Shown: in pieces, positions 54,500 to 64,000 of the stretch
Layout of the letters: every line of letters starts with the position of its first letter
Position numbering within the stretch: the first letter of the stretch is position 1
NCBI RefSeq assembly: GCF_027887165.1
Contig: NC_077232.1
Span: 81,389,399 to 81,453,398 of the forward strand
DNA from: Monodelphis domestica
Taxonomy: Eukaryota; Chordata; Mammalia; Didelphimorphia; Didelphidae
Direction: 5' to 3'
Length of the DNA: 64,000 nt
The notes under the pieces: model-generated
What the model saw: only the letters and a program-made list of their open reading frames with translations
The model's database searches: none
Told to the model about the DNA's origin: nothing
Program-made: the position numbers and the translations under genes

Positions 54500-55165
54500 A
54501 TGAGAATAGACAGTTTTGAAAAGAAGAAATTCAAACTATAAATAGCTAGATTAAAAAATGTTCTAAATCACTAATAAATAGAGAAATGCACATTGAACTC
54601 TGAGCTGCCATCTTACACCCACCAGATTGGCCAGGTTTACAAAAAAAGAAAAATGACAAATGTTGGAGAACCGTGGGAATAATGTACCAGTGGTAGAAAT
54701 AGGAATCAGTCTAGTCCTTTCTGGAAAGCATTTTAAAACTGTGCCTCCCCAAAGTCATTAAACTGGATATATCCCCCCTTGACCTAGCAATGCTACTACT
54801 AGGTCTATTGCTCAAAGAAAAGAAAAAAAAATGAAAAGGGCCCACATACAGGTACAAAAATATAACAGTTCTTTTTTTGTAGTGCCAAAGAAATGGAAAT
54901 CTGAGTAATGCCTATCAACTGGCAAGTAGCTGTCAATACAAATTGAAGGCTACTATTTTTCACTTTATTTCCTTCATGAGGTTTTTTCTTGTATGATATG
55001 TATTTCACAAGACAATGAACATGGAAACATGTACTGAATGATAAAGCATGTACAACTTACTTGCCATTTGGGGAGCGGGGAAGGGAGGGAGAGAGAAAAC
55101 ATGGAATAAAGAATGTCAGAAAATAACTATACCTAAACGTAAAAATAAAAAATAAAGTATGTTAA
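54500..55165 (+). mobile_element. Older L1 3' portion
   Basis: Shows 'ttctaaatcactaataaata', 'gagaaatgcacattgaactc', 'cacccaccagattggccagg', 'gacctagcaatgctactact' and 'ggagcggggaagggagggag' with an A-rich end. More diverged than the L1 at 37216. Confidence 0.75.
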
Positions 55166-55205
55166 TGTTATGAGAAGCTATTGTGATGTCAAGACTTAAC
55201 TGAAA

Positions 55206-55404
55206 GGGGGCAGCTGGGTAGCTCAGTGGATTGAGAGCCAGGCCTAGAGACGGGAGGTCCTAGGTTCAAATCTGGCCTCAGACACTTCTCAGCTGTGTGA
55301 CCCTGGGCAAGTCACTTGACCCCCATTGCCTAGCCCTTACCACTCTTCTGCCTTGGAGCCAATACACAGTATTGACTCCAAAACAGAAGGTAAGGGTTTA
55401 AAAT
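55206..55404 (+). mobile_element. tRNA-type SINE, full length, close to consensus
   Basis: The best-preserved copy: 'gggggcagctgggtagctca', 'gtggattgagagccaggcct', 'taggttcaaatctggcctca', 'agctgtgtgaccctgggcaa', 'cattgcctagcccttaccac', 'gagccaatacacagtattga' and 'aaggtaagggttta'. Confidence 0.93.
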
Positions 55405-55748
55405 TTAAAAAAGAAGGAACCATTTCAGAGAAATCTATATGAGGTGATACAGAATAAAGTGAGCCCATCACAAGAATAGTTTATACAAGAACAGCAACAT
55501 TGTAAAGAGAGCTCACTTTGAAAGACTTAAGAGCTATGCTTGATTTCATGACCAACTATGATTCCCAAGGTCCAGTGGTGGAGCACGTTACCCACCCCCT
55601 GATAGGAGATGATCTCAAGGCACAGAATGAAACATTTTGAACATGGCCAATTCAGGAATTTGTCCTGTTGGACTATATATATTTGTTATAGGCTTTTTTT
55701 TCTTTACATGTATAAAGAAAAAAGTTCTCCACAACTTTCCAACATTGG

Positions 55749-55750
<2 letters not shown>

Positions 55751-55786
<36 letters not shown>
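55751..55786 (+). repeat. (GT)n microsatellite, about 18 units
   Basis: A perfect GT array following 'acattggtc'. The Cys/Val-alternating open frames across it are artefacts. Confidence 0.95.
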
Positions 55787-55788
<2 letters not shown>

Positions 55789-55832
55789 CCAATGGGAAGA
55801 GAAAGCTAGAAAGAGAAAATAAATGCCTATTA

Positions 55833-56025
55833 ATTTTTTTAAACCCTTACCTTCTATCTTGGAATCAATATTGTGTGTTGGTTCTAAGACAGAAGAGTGG
55901 TAAGGCTAGGCAATGGGGGTGAAGTGACTTGCCCAGGGTCACACAGCTGGAAAGTATCTGAGGCCAAATTTGAACCCAGGACCTCCCATCTCTGGGCCAG
56001 GCTCTCAATCCACAGAAGCACCACC
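55833..56025 (-). mobile_element. tRNA-type SINE, antisense
   Basis: Reversed tail 'ttaaacccttaccttctatc', core complement 'cagggtcacacagctggaaa', 'tttgaacccaggacctccca' and head complement 'caatccacagaagcaccacc'. Confidence 0.9.
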
Positions 56026-56334
56026 CTAATTTTTTTTAATTAGAGGGGAAAAAGCTGAGAACTAGATATATTAAGTGACTTGTCTAAAACCAGCAAATGT
56101 TAGAGTCAGGAATCAAATATAGGAGCAATGTTCTGTACCACTTCAAAAGAGCTCAACCTCCCACCCCTCTCCATATCCCAAGGAGCCATTTCTGGTAAGG
56201 GCTAGGCAATGGGGGTTTATCATTTCCTCTCAGGAACTAGTCATTCTTAAGTTTTTTTTTTTTTAAACCTGGATTCATTCTTCTTCAGAGACTGGTCAAT
56301 TTTTTAAAATTAAAAATTCAAAGCCACTTTAACT

Positions 56335-56500
56335 GAGGTAGAATGATGGTAATGGAAAACGCATCAGACTTGTAGCAGAAGCCACAAATTCAAGTTCTGA
56401 CTTTGCTACATACTAGCTCAATGATCCTGGGGAAATTCCCTAGTCTCTTTGAATCCCAGGAGAGGGTTAGTGATGTTTGCGCTACCGAACAAGGTTGGGA
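56335..56500 (+). mobile_element. MIR element
   Basis: Shows 'ggaaaacgcatcagacttgt', 'aattcaagttctgactttgc', 'gctcaatgatcctggggaaa' and 'ttccctagtctctttgaatc'. Confidence 0.6.
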
Positions 56501-56794
56501 ATTTATCTAAAACATTAGACAACAGAGATTCTTACTACTAATAATTGTAAAATAAATTAACCCACCCTACCTATATCACAGGGATGTTGTGAGGATTGAG
56601 CAAAACAATGGGTTGAAGAGTTTTGTAATAAAGACTACACTGTCACTGATAAAGAAAGCAGTTTGTTATACTAATCCTCCATTTTTGTTTCATTTGTCAT
56701 CCTTCCAGTTTCATCCTTAAACACATAAACAGAATGATCTGACTCAATTTGAGCTCTAGCCAACTTCTCTGTTTGTTTATTTTTCCCTCTAGCA

Positions 56795-57000
56795 CTTATG
56801 ACCTAGAATCAGGAATACCTAAGTTCAAGTCCAGCCTCATACATTTCCTACATGTGTGACTCTGGACAATTCACCTTACCTCTGTTTTCCTTAGTTTTCT
56901 CATCTGTAAAATGAAAATAATAGTAGCAACCACTTCCCAGGGTTATTATGAGGATCATATGAAATAATAAAAGCACTATATAACTGTTAGTTATTGAACT
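56795..57000 (+). mobile_element. CORE-SINE (MIR/MON-type)
   Basis: Shows 'taagttcaagtccagcctca', 'gtgtgactctggacaattca', 'tcatctgtaaaatgaaaata', 'ccagggttattatgaggatc' and 'aagcactatataactgttag'; complete core and tail. Confidence 0.8.
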
Positions 57001-57049
57001 TAGACTACTCAATCTTCTACAATGCTTTTCTGTATGATTTTATAAACGA

Positions 57050-57625
57050 GTTTATATTCTAAACTGGCAACACCCTTTATTGCGATATCTTTAAAATGTT
57101 TTATATTAATATCTTTTCTTCTTAGCATCACCTCCATTTCTAAATCTCACATTCATAATTTCTTATAGCATAATAGTAATTCAATGCCTGTACGATAATT
57201 TATTTAGTCATTCTCCAACTCATGGGGCTCTGCTTCCTTTCCAATTCTTTGCTACCACAGAAAGTGGTAAAACAACTTATGAAAATGGGATTAAAAGTCA
57301 TTACCATGGTTATTCTTCTAATGGTCTCTTAATAAAAATGCCTGTGATAAAGCTGGGAAAAAAAAAACCCAGTGAGCTCTTTGATCAATGAGATATACTA
57401 ATGAGATCTCTAGGTCAAAGGGAATAGACATCTTAGTCACTTTTCTGTCTAACATAAATGCAAATTGCTTCACAGAATAGTTAGACCAATTCACAGCTCA
57501 TCCAACGGTGTATCAAGGTGATTATCTTCCCACAGTCCCACCAACACTATCTTTATCTATTGCTATTTTTGTCAATTTGTTCCTTTGCCTTCATATGTCA
57601 ATATTCGGTGGCATATGGCTGCAAT
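57050..57625 (-). mobile_element. Old L1 fragment, antisense
   Basis: Shows 'tcttatagcataatagtaat', 'ttagtcattctccaactcat', 'ctctaggtcaaagggaatag', 'caaattgcttcacagaatag' and 'ccacagtcccaccaacacta', a reversed L1 pattern with heavy divergence. Confidence 0.65.
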
Positions 57626-58084
57626 GCATGAAATCCCACATTTGCTCAATAATTAAAGTTGCAAGTCACCCCTGAGCCCCTGATCTAGAGAAAGCTAAAG
57701 AAAGTATCTGCTGCAATGAGATCACAGATCCATTGAAATAAGAACGTAAGGAATCAAGGGACTGTCTGTCTTCCAAGAACCTCCCTAGCTAGGAAGGAAA
57801 GAGATGCTCATCACATCACCAGCTTGGCCACATGGTAAAAATTTTATAAAAAATTATTTTATTTACTTACTGGTTTGCTTTTTTTTTTTTTGTTTACTGT
57901 AGCAACTCTGAAAAACCAATGACTAAACTTTGAGGAGGCAAAATCCAGATTGGTGAAGGGATAATGACAAAATCACAGATTCCTGAAGTATTACTGCCTG
58001 GGTATAAATATACGAATACTCCTACATTAAGAAATAAGAGGTCACATTTGGAGTAACTGGAGAAAACATTTCTATTTCTCAAAG

Positions 58085-58265
58085 CCATCCATCCTCTTAT
58101 TTGGTCCTTACAATCACCCCCATAAGTCCAGCTGGGCAGAGACAGATACTAAAACCCACTGGAGGGATATTGACTACCCCTGGTCATACAATGACAGAAG
58201 CTGGAGCTAGAACCCGGGTCTCCTACCTCCTGGACAATTACTCTTTATTTTTATCCCATCTTGCT
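58085..58265 (-). mobile_element. MIR element, antisense
   Basis: Shows 'gatactaaaacccactggag', 'tggtcatacaatgacagaag', 'tagaacccgggtctcctacc' and 'tcctggacaattactcttta'. Confidence 0.55.
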
Positions 58266-58434
58266 GCCTTCTGTTGACCCTTGGAGTTACTTGACCCTAG
58301 AGGGTAGATGTTGTTGCCCAAAATCTACCAAGACTGGAGAGGTCCAGCGCTTACTAAATTCCCAGCAGCCAGAAAGTGGAGTGATATCTTAGACAATTAT
58401 AGTATTTTTGAAAATTCTAATGATATTTCTACCT

Positions 58435-58560
58435 TCTTTACCTCATTGGCTCTTCACACCACCCTGTGAAGTCATCAAGATGGGAACTGTCATCCATATT
58501 TTACAGATGGGGACAATGAAGCCCAAAGGGTATAAGTGATAAAGAAAGTCCAGCTCCTGA
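58435..58560 (-). mobile_element. MIR/CORE-SINE fragment, antisense
   Basis: Shows 'ttggctcttcacaccaccct', 'atattttacagatggggaca' and 'atgaagcccaaagggtataa'. Confidence 0.6.
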
Positions 58561-58701
58561 AAGATTAGTTAGTGAAGTATAGAGGTATGGTTAGGAGAGT
58601 AAGAAACTCTACTAGCTGTATGGCCTAAGTCACTCAGTGCAAGAGGGAGAAGGAAAGGAGATATAAGAGAATGTGGCAGAGTGAACTCCTCCATGACTCA
58701 C

Positions 58702-58860
58702 CATCCCCTTGCTCCGGGCTTGGGGTGAAATCAGGTCTGCAATGACAGCTGTAGAAAGGCTAACATTGCCTTTGCTGATTCCTCCAATCACTCTGGAAAG
58801 CAGAAAAGCTCCAAAGCTTCTGGAGAGGGCCCACAACGCATATGATGTGATTAGTCCCAC
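58702..58860 (-). CDS. MFSD10: MFSD10 exon (helices 3-4)
   Basis: A 159-bp phase 0/0 exon, acceptor TTTGCCCCTAG and donor GTGAGTCA. It encodes VGLITSYALWALSRSFGAFL, then LSRVIGGISKGNVSLSTAVI and ADLISPQARSKGM. The SRVIGGISKG block is the helix-4 Arg motif (motif B type) of MFS transporters and is nearly identical to human. It continues without a split codon into the exon at 52945. Confidence 0.97.
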
Positions 58861-59159
58861 CTAGGGGCAAAGAAGGTAAGCCATTATTTATATACCAAAC
58901 CTGGACCTGACCTTGGATTCCATCAAACAAGTGCTCAACTCATTTGCCCCTCAAGGTATCTAAATGGCCACAAACGCCAAGCAGAGAGAGGTTCAAAGCA
59001 TGTTGCCATGTTTACTCTTATTCCCTTTTGTTTATGAGGAGGAAAGACATAAGTTTCCCCCTCCACATTTATCTTTTTATTTGCTATGGAATCTGGGAAT
59101 TAGCAGCAGCTGCTACTTTGAAGATTTGGTCAGAGCAGTTTTCTCAAAAAGCTTGATCA

Positions 59160-59299
59160 GTCCAGTTGGGTCATAGAATTTCAGAGCTAGAAGGAAATTC
59201 TAGTTCAGCTCTCTCATTGGGTAGAGAAGGATATGGAGACTCACAGAGGAAGTGACTTGATTGTGGTTGCACAGTGAGTTACTGAAATGGCTAGGACTG
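59160..59299 (-). mobile_element. MIR element, antisense
   Basis: Shows 'catagaatttcagagctaga', 'aaggatatggagactcacag', 'aggaagtgacttgattgtgg' and 'tgcacagtgagttactgaaa'. Confidence 0.65.
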
Positions 59300-59550
59300 A
59301 AAATCCATAGTTGTTGAGTTGTTCAGTCATTTCCAACTCTCCATGACCCCCCAGACCAAAGGATGCCGGGCTCTTCTATTCTTCCAGTATCTCCTAAGAT
59401 CTGTCCCAGCTCATGTTTGTTGCTTCCATGATACTGTCTATTCATCTCATCCTTCTACCTTCAATCTTTTCCAGCAATTAAGATCTTCAATGAGTCCTCT
59501 CTTCTCATTATGTGGTCAACATATGTGAGCTTCAGTATTGTCCCTCCAAT
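59300..59550 (-). mobile_element. RTE/BovB-like 3' end, antisense
   Basis: On the plus strand it begins 'gagttgttcagtcatttcca', 'actctccatgaccccccaga', the reverse of the RTE terminus 'gagagttggaaatgactgaa' plus 'caactcaac'. Further right, 'gagtcctctcttctcattat' and 'gtggtcaacatatgtgagct' match the same reading region as the fragment at 15725-16044. It could be the LINE itself or a SINE using its tail. Confidence 0.75.
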
Positions 59551-59559
59551 GGGTAACCA

Positions 59560-59990
59560 GTTATTTTATTTATATAAAACCTTGGTAACTTTCAAAAGTT
59601 CTACATTCCAACTTAAATAGATGGCTCTCTCTCCTGTGTTTTGACCCATACCATATCATATGCCTGGAAGAGATGCTCATGTCCCCAAGTATCCATTTGT
59701 TAAGGTCTCTCCTTTTCTCTGATGCCCAACTCAGATGCCACCTGTTCCATGAAGGCTTCCTTGATTCTCTCCCTCCATAATTTCTTTGAGTACTTAGTCT
59801 CTATTTCTCCTTTGCTCTGTAGATTTTATTTTGTGTTTATGTATATATCTACTTCCATCAAACTAAAAGTTCTTTAAGCACAAAGATGGCATTTTATCTA
59901 TTCTGACATTCCTAAGCACCTAGCTAGCATAGTGCCTCACACACAATAAGTGCCTAATAAATGTTTATTGCCTGAATGAATGAAATCCAA
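59560..59990 (+). mobile_element. LINE-2 3' end
   Basis: Shows 'aactcagatgccacctgttc', 'catgaaggcttccttgattc', 'catagtgcctcacacacaat' and 'aagtgcctaataaatgttta' with 'gaatgaatgaaatcc'. Confidence 0.8.
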
Positions 59991-60370
59991 GCCTCCTAAC
60001 TTCTGGCCCAGTGTTGCTTCTGTTACACTATTCTCACTCTTCTAATAAAATAAAAAGCAGTTAAGATCACTAAGAGGAAGCCAGATTTTGAGAAAACAAA
60101 AACCGTGATGGTCTTGGGGAACAAATACCAAAATATACATCCCTTCTCATGGTAGAGACACAAATCTATTAAGGCCAAATGTTGTATACCCTGTCAGGTA
60201 AGGTCACTGTATCAGGTATTTTTACTTAACTTGTTTTTTTCTTTACAAAAGAGGGTTTAAGCCAGGGAGGTCCTCTTCCCTGCCTCCAAATGATAGTGAC
60301 ATAAGACAAAATGAATGAATAAAATGTATTTTTCAAAGGCTGAAGACAGTCAGTTGAAAAACATGAACTA

Positions 60371-60543
60371 CCAGGGCTACAGTGGATAGAGCACCAGGTT
60401 GGAGTCAGGAGGACCTGGGTTCAAATCTGACCTCAGACACTTCTTATCTGGATGACTCGGGTCAAGTCACTTAACCCCAAAAGCCTACCTCTTGGCATTC
60501 TTTTGTCTTAGAATTGATACTAAGACAAAAGATGAGGATTATT
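60371..60543 (+). mobile_element. tRNA-type SINE, shorter variant
   Basis: Shows 'gctacagtggatagagcacc', 'aggaggacctgggttcaaat', 'ctgacctcagacacttctta' and 'tcaagtcacttaaccccaaa'. The 'gtggatagagcacc' head and 'ggaggacctg' follow another marsupial SINE subtype than the copy at 55206. Confidence 0.8.
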
Positions 60544-60823
60544 TTTTCCTTCAAAAAATAAAAATATAAATTACTCCATTAGCACAAAAACTGAAAAGTC
60601 TTAATTAAATAAGTCTTCACAAAAGGCAACTTCTCTGATCAAGTCTTCAGAGGTTCCACAGGGAGGAAATGATGTTCTTAGATACAGATCATGTACTCCC
60701 AAATTCATCGTGTCAGCCTAGCTCTCTCTTAAGAGGAAAATATCTGCCTTGGAGCAAGAGAGACAAAGGTTGTTCACCAAGTATTTGTGCAATCACTGCT
60801 TTGCAGACCCTGAGGAGTCATAC

Positions 60824-60927
60824 CAAAGTCAGCAACATGACTGGCCGCCTCCCAAAGGAATCCGATGCTGCCCCAGTAAGAGGGGAGGAGAAAAACTGCA
60901 GGATGGAAAAGATGGAGCCAATCAAAC
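60824..60927 (-). CDS. MFSD10: MFSD10 exon (helix 2, motif A)
   Basis: A 104-bp phase 1/0 exon, acceptor CTATATTGCAG and donor GTATGACT on the minus strand. After the split Gly it encodes LIGSIFSILQFFSSPLTGAA then [24 protein letters not shown] is the MFS motif A (GxxxDxxGRR) in the loop between helices 2 and 3. Human reads [35 protein letters not shown]. All signature residues are present. Confidence 0.97.
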
Positions 60928-61263
60928 CTGCAATATAGAGAGAGATTGTTAGCCTTGCTGCCCTTCAGATCAGCAACAATGTCCAGAGGTGTCCTTCCTC
61001 TGGACTCCTTTTCTATGGCAAAGCTGGGCTTTCCACCTGAATTGGCCAGAAAGCAGGAGGATCAAAGGAGGGACCTCTAGCCCTAAAGGGTCTGTCCAAG
61101 GTTCTGAAATTTTGCCATAAGAAATGGTTTTCTTTGGATGTTGAAAGGTTTTTAGCCTGGCAAAGTTCTAATGAAAATACAAATATACTAGAAGGATGAT
61201 ATACCTTAAGCTATTATCAGCCATTAAACTCAATGGGAAGAGGGATCAAGGTCCCTGGGAGAG

Positions 61264-61560
61264 GTAGCCAGGTGGCCAAGTGGCTAGAAAGCCAGGCCTG
61301 GAGATGGTAGGTACTGGGTTCAAATGTAGCCTCAAATACTTCCTTAGCTGTGTGGCACTGGGTGAGTCACTTCACCTCCATTGCCTAGGTCTTATTTCTC
61401 TTCTGTTTTCCTAAGTTTCCTCAACTGTAAAAATGGGATGAATAATAGTACCTAGCTCTCTGGGTTGTGAGGATCAAATGAGAGAATATTTGTAAAGTCT
61501 TTTGCAAATTTTCAAGCACAATATAAATGCTAACTATTATGTATAACCAGCCATCTTCCA
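61264..61560 (+). mobile_element. CORE-SINE with WSINE-like head and MIR-like tail
   Basis: Head 'ggtagccaggtggccaagtg', 'tactgggttcaaatgtagcc', 'tgtggcactgggtgagtcac' and 'ccattgcctaggtcttattt'. It is followed by a MIR/MON-type tail 'caactgtaaaaatgggatga', 'gggttgtgaggatcaaatga' and 'gcacaatataaatgctaact'. The two halves look like different SINE classes joined. Confidence 0.7.
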
Positions 61561-61749
61561 TCCAGTACAGTGGTACATCATAGGTGCCCAATTAATGCTT
61601 ATTTTCTCCCCTTCTTCTCCTCAGTATTGTCAGGGCACAAGAACACGTGATTTATTTCTAATAATAGCATGCTTCACATTCCTATGACATGGCTTACATA
61701 ACATGGTGAGCTTGTACCATCTTCTTTCTACTTATCTCTATGTCTATTG

Positions 61750-61915
61750 ACCCAGGGTCAGAAGATCTAGGTTCAAATCCAAATTTGGTCACTCTGTAGT
61801 ACCCTGACCCTTGGTAAGATTCCCAGGATCTCAGTCTCCCCTGCTGTAGACGGAGATGGTTGAATTAGGGCACCTTTAGAGTCCTTTCCGGCCCCAAATT
61901 ATATAATTCAATGAG
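61750..61915 (+). mobile_element. MIR element
   Basis: Shows 'ctaggttcaaatccaaattt', 'aagattcccaggatctcagt', 'gtagacggagatggttgaat' and 'gagtcctttccggccccaaa'. Confidence 0.6.
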
Positions 61916-62124
61916 TTTCCTTTTCTTCCTCTGATTTCCCTGAAACCCAACATAGCTGGGTACACAATCAGTGCCTAATTAAGCTTTTGCTGAATTAGAA
62001 GAGCAGGTCAGGCTTTTCTGCTTTTCGTACTCCTTTCATATCTATGAGATTACTTTATTCTCTTAAAAGTCCCAGGAAACAGCAAAAACAGGGTCATTTG
62101 CTCTTTTTATTCCCCATTTAGCAA

Positions 62125-62285
62125 ATGTTTATTAAGCATGATGCAGTAAAAAAAGCACATGATCTGGAGTCCAAGGACCTCCTAAGGGACCTCAGGCAAA
62201 TCACTTCATCTCTCTGTGGCTGTTTCCTCATCTGTAAATGAGAGGATTGGCCCTCTAAGGTCCCTTCCAGCTCTAAACCTCTTAT
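62125..62285 (+). mobile_element. MIR element
   Basis: Shows 'gggacctcaggcaaatcact', 'tcatctctctgtggctgttt', 'cctcatctgtaaatgagagg' and 'ggtcccttccagctctaaac'. Confidence 0.65.
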
Positions 62286-62357
62286 CTGTTGTGTCCTTGG
62301 AGAGATACAAAAAGATGTGCTGCAGCCAGCACATATGAGCTAAAAAAGCAGATGATT

Positions 62358-62553
62358 GGGGCAGCTGGGTGGCTCAGTAGATTGAGAGCCAGGCTTAGAG
62401 ATGGGAGGTCCTAGGTTCAAATCTTACCTCAGACAATTCCTAGCTTTGTGACCCTGAGCAAGTCACTTAACCCCTATTGCCTAGCTCTTATCATAATTCT
62501 GCCTCAGATCCAATACACAGTATTGATTCTAAGACGGAAGGGGAGGGTTTAAA
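62358..62553 (+). mobile_element. Full-length tRNA-type SINE with 16-bp target duplication
   Basis: Body from 'ggggcagctgggtggctcag' to 'gggagggttta' plus an A-run. The 16-base sequence 'aaaaaagcagatgatt' precedes it (62342-62357) and follows it (62554-62569): a clean L1-mediated insertion. Confidence 0.94.
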
Positions 62554-62759
62554 AAAAAAGCAGATGATTAAATTACAAGAGCTGATTGTTAAATTTTCAG
62601 TGTGAACATTTATACCCCAATATCAGATTGTCTAGGTTTAATAAAGTCATAGAGAAAATTCAAATAAAGCAAATGAAACTTATAAGTTCATGAGTACATT
62701 CCACCTCAGTCAGCCAATTGTTAAAACATTTACTAGCATACCTCTAGATACAAAGTTTA

Positions 62760-63150
62760 AATGAGAACCCATGTCCTCATTCAAATCAAATTTTGTTCAA
62801 TTCACTAATATTACATATTTACTATGTGCCCAGACTGGGCTAAGTCCTAAGGTAGGAAGAGCAAAAAAATAAAACAGTGGCTTCTCCTCAAGATACATCC
62901 TACAGGAGAAGATTGCCTTCTAGTGTATCTAACATTCTTATTTACAGTCTAATAGGAGGAGAAATTGTAAATAATGGCAATATACAATAAACACATCAAA
63001 AAAGTGCCAAAAAAAATAAAATAGTTTGTGAGGTCCAAGATGGAAGGTCTTTCCCAATCAAGGGATCAGGGGAAGTTTCATGGAGGACTGACACATGGGC
63101 CAGGCTTTACAAGGATAGATAGGATCATTATCTACATTTTTCAGAGAAAG
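62760..63150 (-). mobile_element. LINE-2, antisense
   Basis: Shows 'atttactatgtgcccagact', 'gggctaagtcctaaggtagg', 'cttatttacagtctaatagg', 'gggaagtttcatggaggact' and 'acatgggccaggctttacaa', a reversed L2 3'UTR. Confidence 0.7.
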
Positions 63151-63294
63151 ACTAAGGGTGAGAGGGTTCCACTGGAGTCACTGCAGAAAGGTCAGAAGAG
63201 GGAGCCAGGGATCCTGTGGAGCCATGAACTAAGCCCTCTTTTGTATGCTCTGCCCACAATGAAAATGAATGCAAGTTCAAGGAAAGATTTGTAC

Positions 63295-63391
63295 CTCCAA
63301 ATAGGACGCTGTTATATTTCCTCTCGGGGGGTACACCAACCATGGCAGCGAACCAGTCCACACCCTGCTGTAAGGACTGATAGAAAGGGTC
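63295..63391 (-). CDS. MFSD10: MFSD10 exon (first loop and start of helix 2; most upstream exon in window)
   Basis: A 97-bp phase 0/1 exon, acceptor CTTTTTGTAG and donor GTACAAAT (minus strand). It encodes DPFYQSLQQGVDWFAAMVGV then PPERKYNSVLFG and a split Gly. Human is DPLYGSWQGGVDWFATAIGMPVEKRYNSVLFGG. GVDWFA and YNSVLFGG are diagnostic for MFSD10. The roughly 50 N-terminal residues, including helix 1, must be in an exon beyond position 64000; none is visible at 63392-64000. Confidence 0.96.
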
Positions 63392-64000
63392 CTACAAAAA
63401 GGAGAAAGGCCTGTGAACAGCACTAGGAACGATCCCCTTGACTTTTGGGATGCCCCAACCACCACCATGGAGCCCCAGTTCTAGACCAAAGAGACAGGAG
63501 TGGGGAGTCTTGTGTTTTTGTTTGAGAGGCTATGGGGTATGTGCGTGAAGAATTGAGCTAAAGAATTCATCTCAAACTAATCTAAAGGACGTTATCTTAC
63601 AGTCTCCAATAGCTCACAAGTCTTTCCCTCACCTCTGACCGTCCCTTCATGAGCTTTAAATACTCAGATGTGTAAAACTAAAATTATATCTCTAATAATA
63701 AAAACATTATAGTTTTGGAGATTTACTAAATGATCATTAGAAATCAAGAAATAAAGAGGATACAAAATATAAACCACGTGCCCAAGGCTGGTTAGCCATT
63801 TTCAAAATTTCCCCACCTTACCACCATTACTGCTAATGCTACATCATGCAAAAAAGAGCAAGCAGGAGGAGTTACTGCCAGTTAAATACCAATAATGTGA
63901 TACCGCCAAAGTGGAGACACAGGAGAGATTATAGAGAATTTTGGGAAATACCAAGGACTTCTGGGGAATGAAGTCAAAGGTTCAAAATCTTCATTTATAC
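63392..64000 (-). other. MFSD10 intron, window edge
   Basis: 600 bases with no exon showing the hydrophobic helix-1 peptide on either strand and no named repeat. Confidence 0.6.

Larger units (their letters stand above)
52946..58701 (-). other. MFSD10 intron, 5.8 kb, repeat-filled
   Basis: Holds L1 fragments (53150-54490, 54500-55165, 57050-57625), two SINEs (55206-55404 and 55833-56025), MIR elements and a TG microsatellite. Unassigned: about 55410-55740 and 57630-58080. No additional exon seen. Confidence 0.65.
58861..60823 (-). other. MFSD10 intron, 2.0 kb
   Basis: Contains a reversed MIR (59160-59310), an RTE/BovB-like 3' end (59300-59550), an L2 (59560-59990) and a SINE (60371-60543). 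The rest is unassigned. Confidence 0.65.
60928..63294 (-). other. MFSD10 intron, 2.4 kb
   Basis: Holds a composite SINE (61264-61560), two MIR elements, a full-length SINE with target duplication and a reversed L2. Unassigned parts: 60930-61260 and 61560-61750. Confidence 0.65.
33261..64000 (-). other. MFSD10: MFSD10 gene (all but the 5' exon)
   Basis: Gene-level entry. MFSD10 (TETRAN) is a 12-helix major facilitator superfamily transporter proposed to move organic anions. Eleven exons from 63391 down to 33909 chain in phase and sum to 1215 bases, that is 404 residues and a stop; the human protein is about 455 residues. Only the N-terminal exon (helix 1) is missing, beyond the right edge. 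The MFS signature [11 protein letters not shown] (motif A) and the helix-5 antiporter-type motif GFTLGPMIGAYL (motif C) are intact. No stop or frameshift interrupts it, so the gene looks functional. It converges with ADD1, as in human. Confidence 0.96.

Noticed and set aside
55609..55822. Cys/Val-repeat open frames
   Set aside because: Produced by the GT microsatellite.
1..64000. CRISPR arrays, operons, toxin or phage-like systems
   Set aside because: No regularly spaced repeats, ribosome-binding-site-led gene clusters or prokaryotic genes are present; the window is spliced vertebrate DNA.

Overview
This window looks like a piece of a marsupial nuclear genome. The coding sequence is split into short exons with GT/AG introns, and its products match vertebrate proteins. 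Most of the rest is old LINE-2 and MIR-type sequence, RTE/BovB-like and L1 LINEs whose 3' ends are of the marsupial type, and many copies of a tRNA-derived SINE (head 'cagctgggtggctcagtgga', tail 'aaggtaagggttta') that I associate with marsupials (WSINE1/SINE1 type). The species cannot be fixed from the sequence alone.

Two convergent (tail-to-tail) genes are present. On the + strand, positions 1 to about 28,180 hold the 3' half of ADD1 (alpha-adducin, a membrane-skeleton protein that caps actin and recruits spectrin). Constant exons are at 1148-1249, 3283-3372, 18700-18856, 22623-22715 and 25605-25963 (stop), followed by a 2.2 kb 3'UTR. Two alternative exons match human ADD1 isoforms as I remember them: a 93-bp cassette (4181-4273) and a 34-bp exon (23497-23530) that truncates the protein. 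A third, symmetric 129-bp candidate cassette (20500-20628) is one I do not recognise from any adducin isoform. It is the most interesting observation here.

On the - strand, 63391 down to 33909 holds eleven exons of MFSD10 (TETRAN, a major facilitator superfamily transporter). They join in one frame into 404 residues ending at a stop, and only the N-terminal exon lies beyond the right edge. The same ADD1/MFSD10 convergent order is known at human 4p16.3. Here MFSD10 spans more than 29 kb, because its introns are filled with LINEs and SINEs.

Between the genes (about 28,180-33,260) there is no convincing gene. This stretch holds MIR/CORE-SINE fragments, a 255-bp strand-asymmetric polypyrimidine block and one SINE. 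CpG density rises sharply over the MFSD10 terminal exon. MFSD10 intron j/k contains a 5'-truncated L1 split by a 903-bp solo LTR with perfect 4-bp target duplications. Other nested or well-delimited elements are an RTE/BovB fragment split by a SINE, an L1 split by another insertion, a CR1/L3-like remnant and a Tigger-like DNA transposon. I saw no RNA gene, CRISPR array or prokaryote-type system. The window is best read as ordinary mammalian gene structure with a few splicing and transposon features worth checking.
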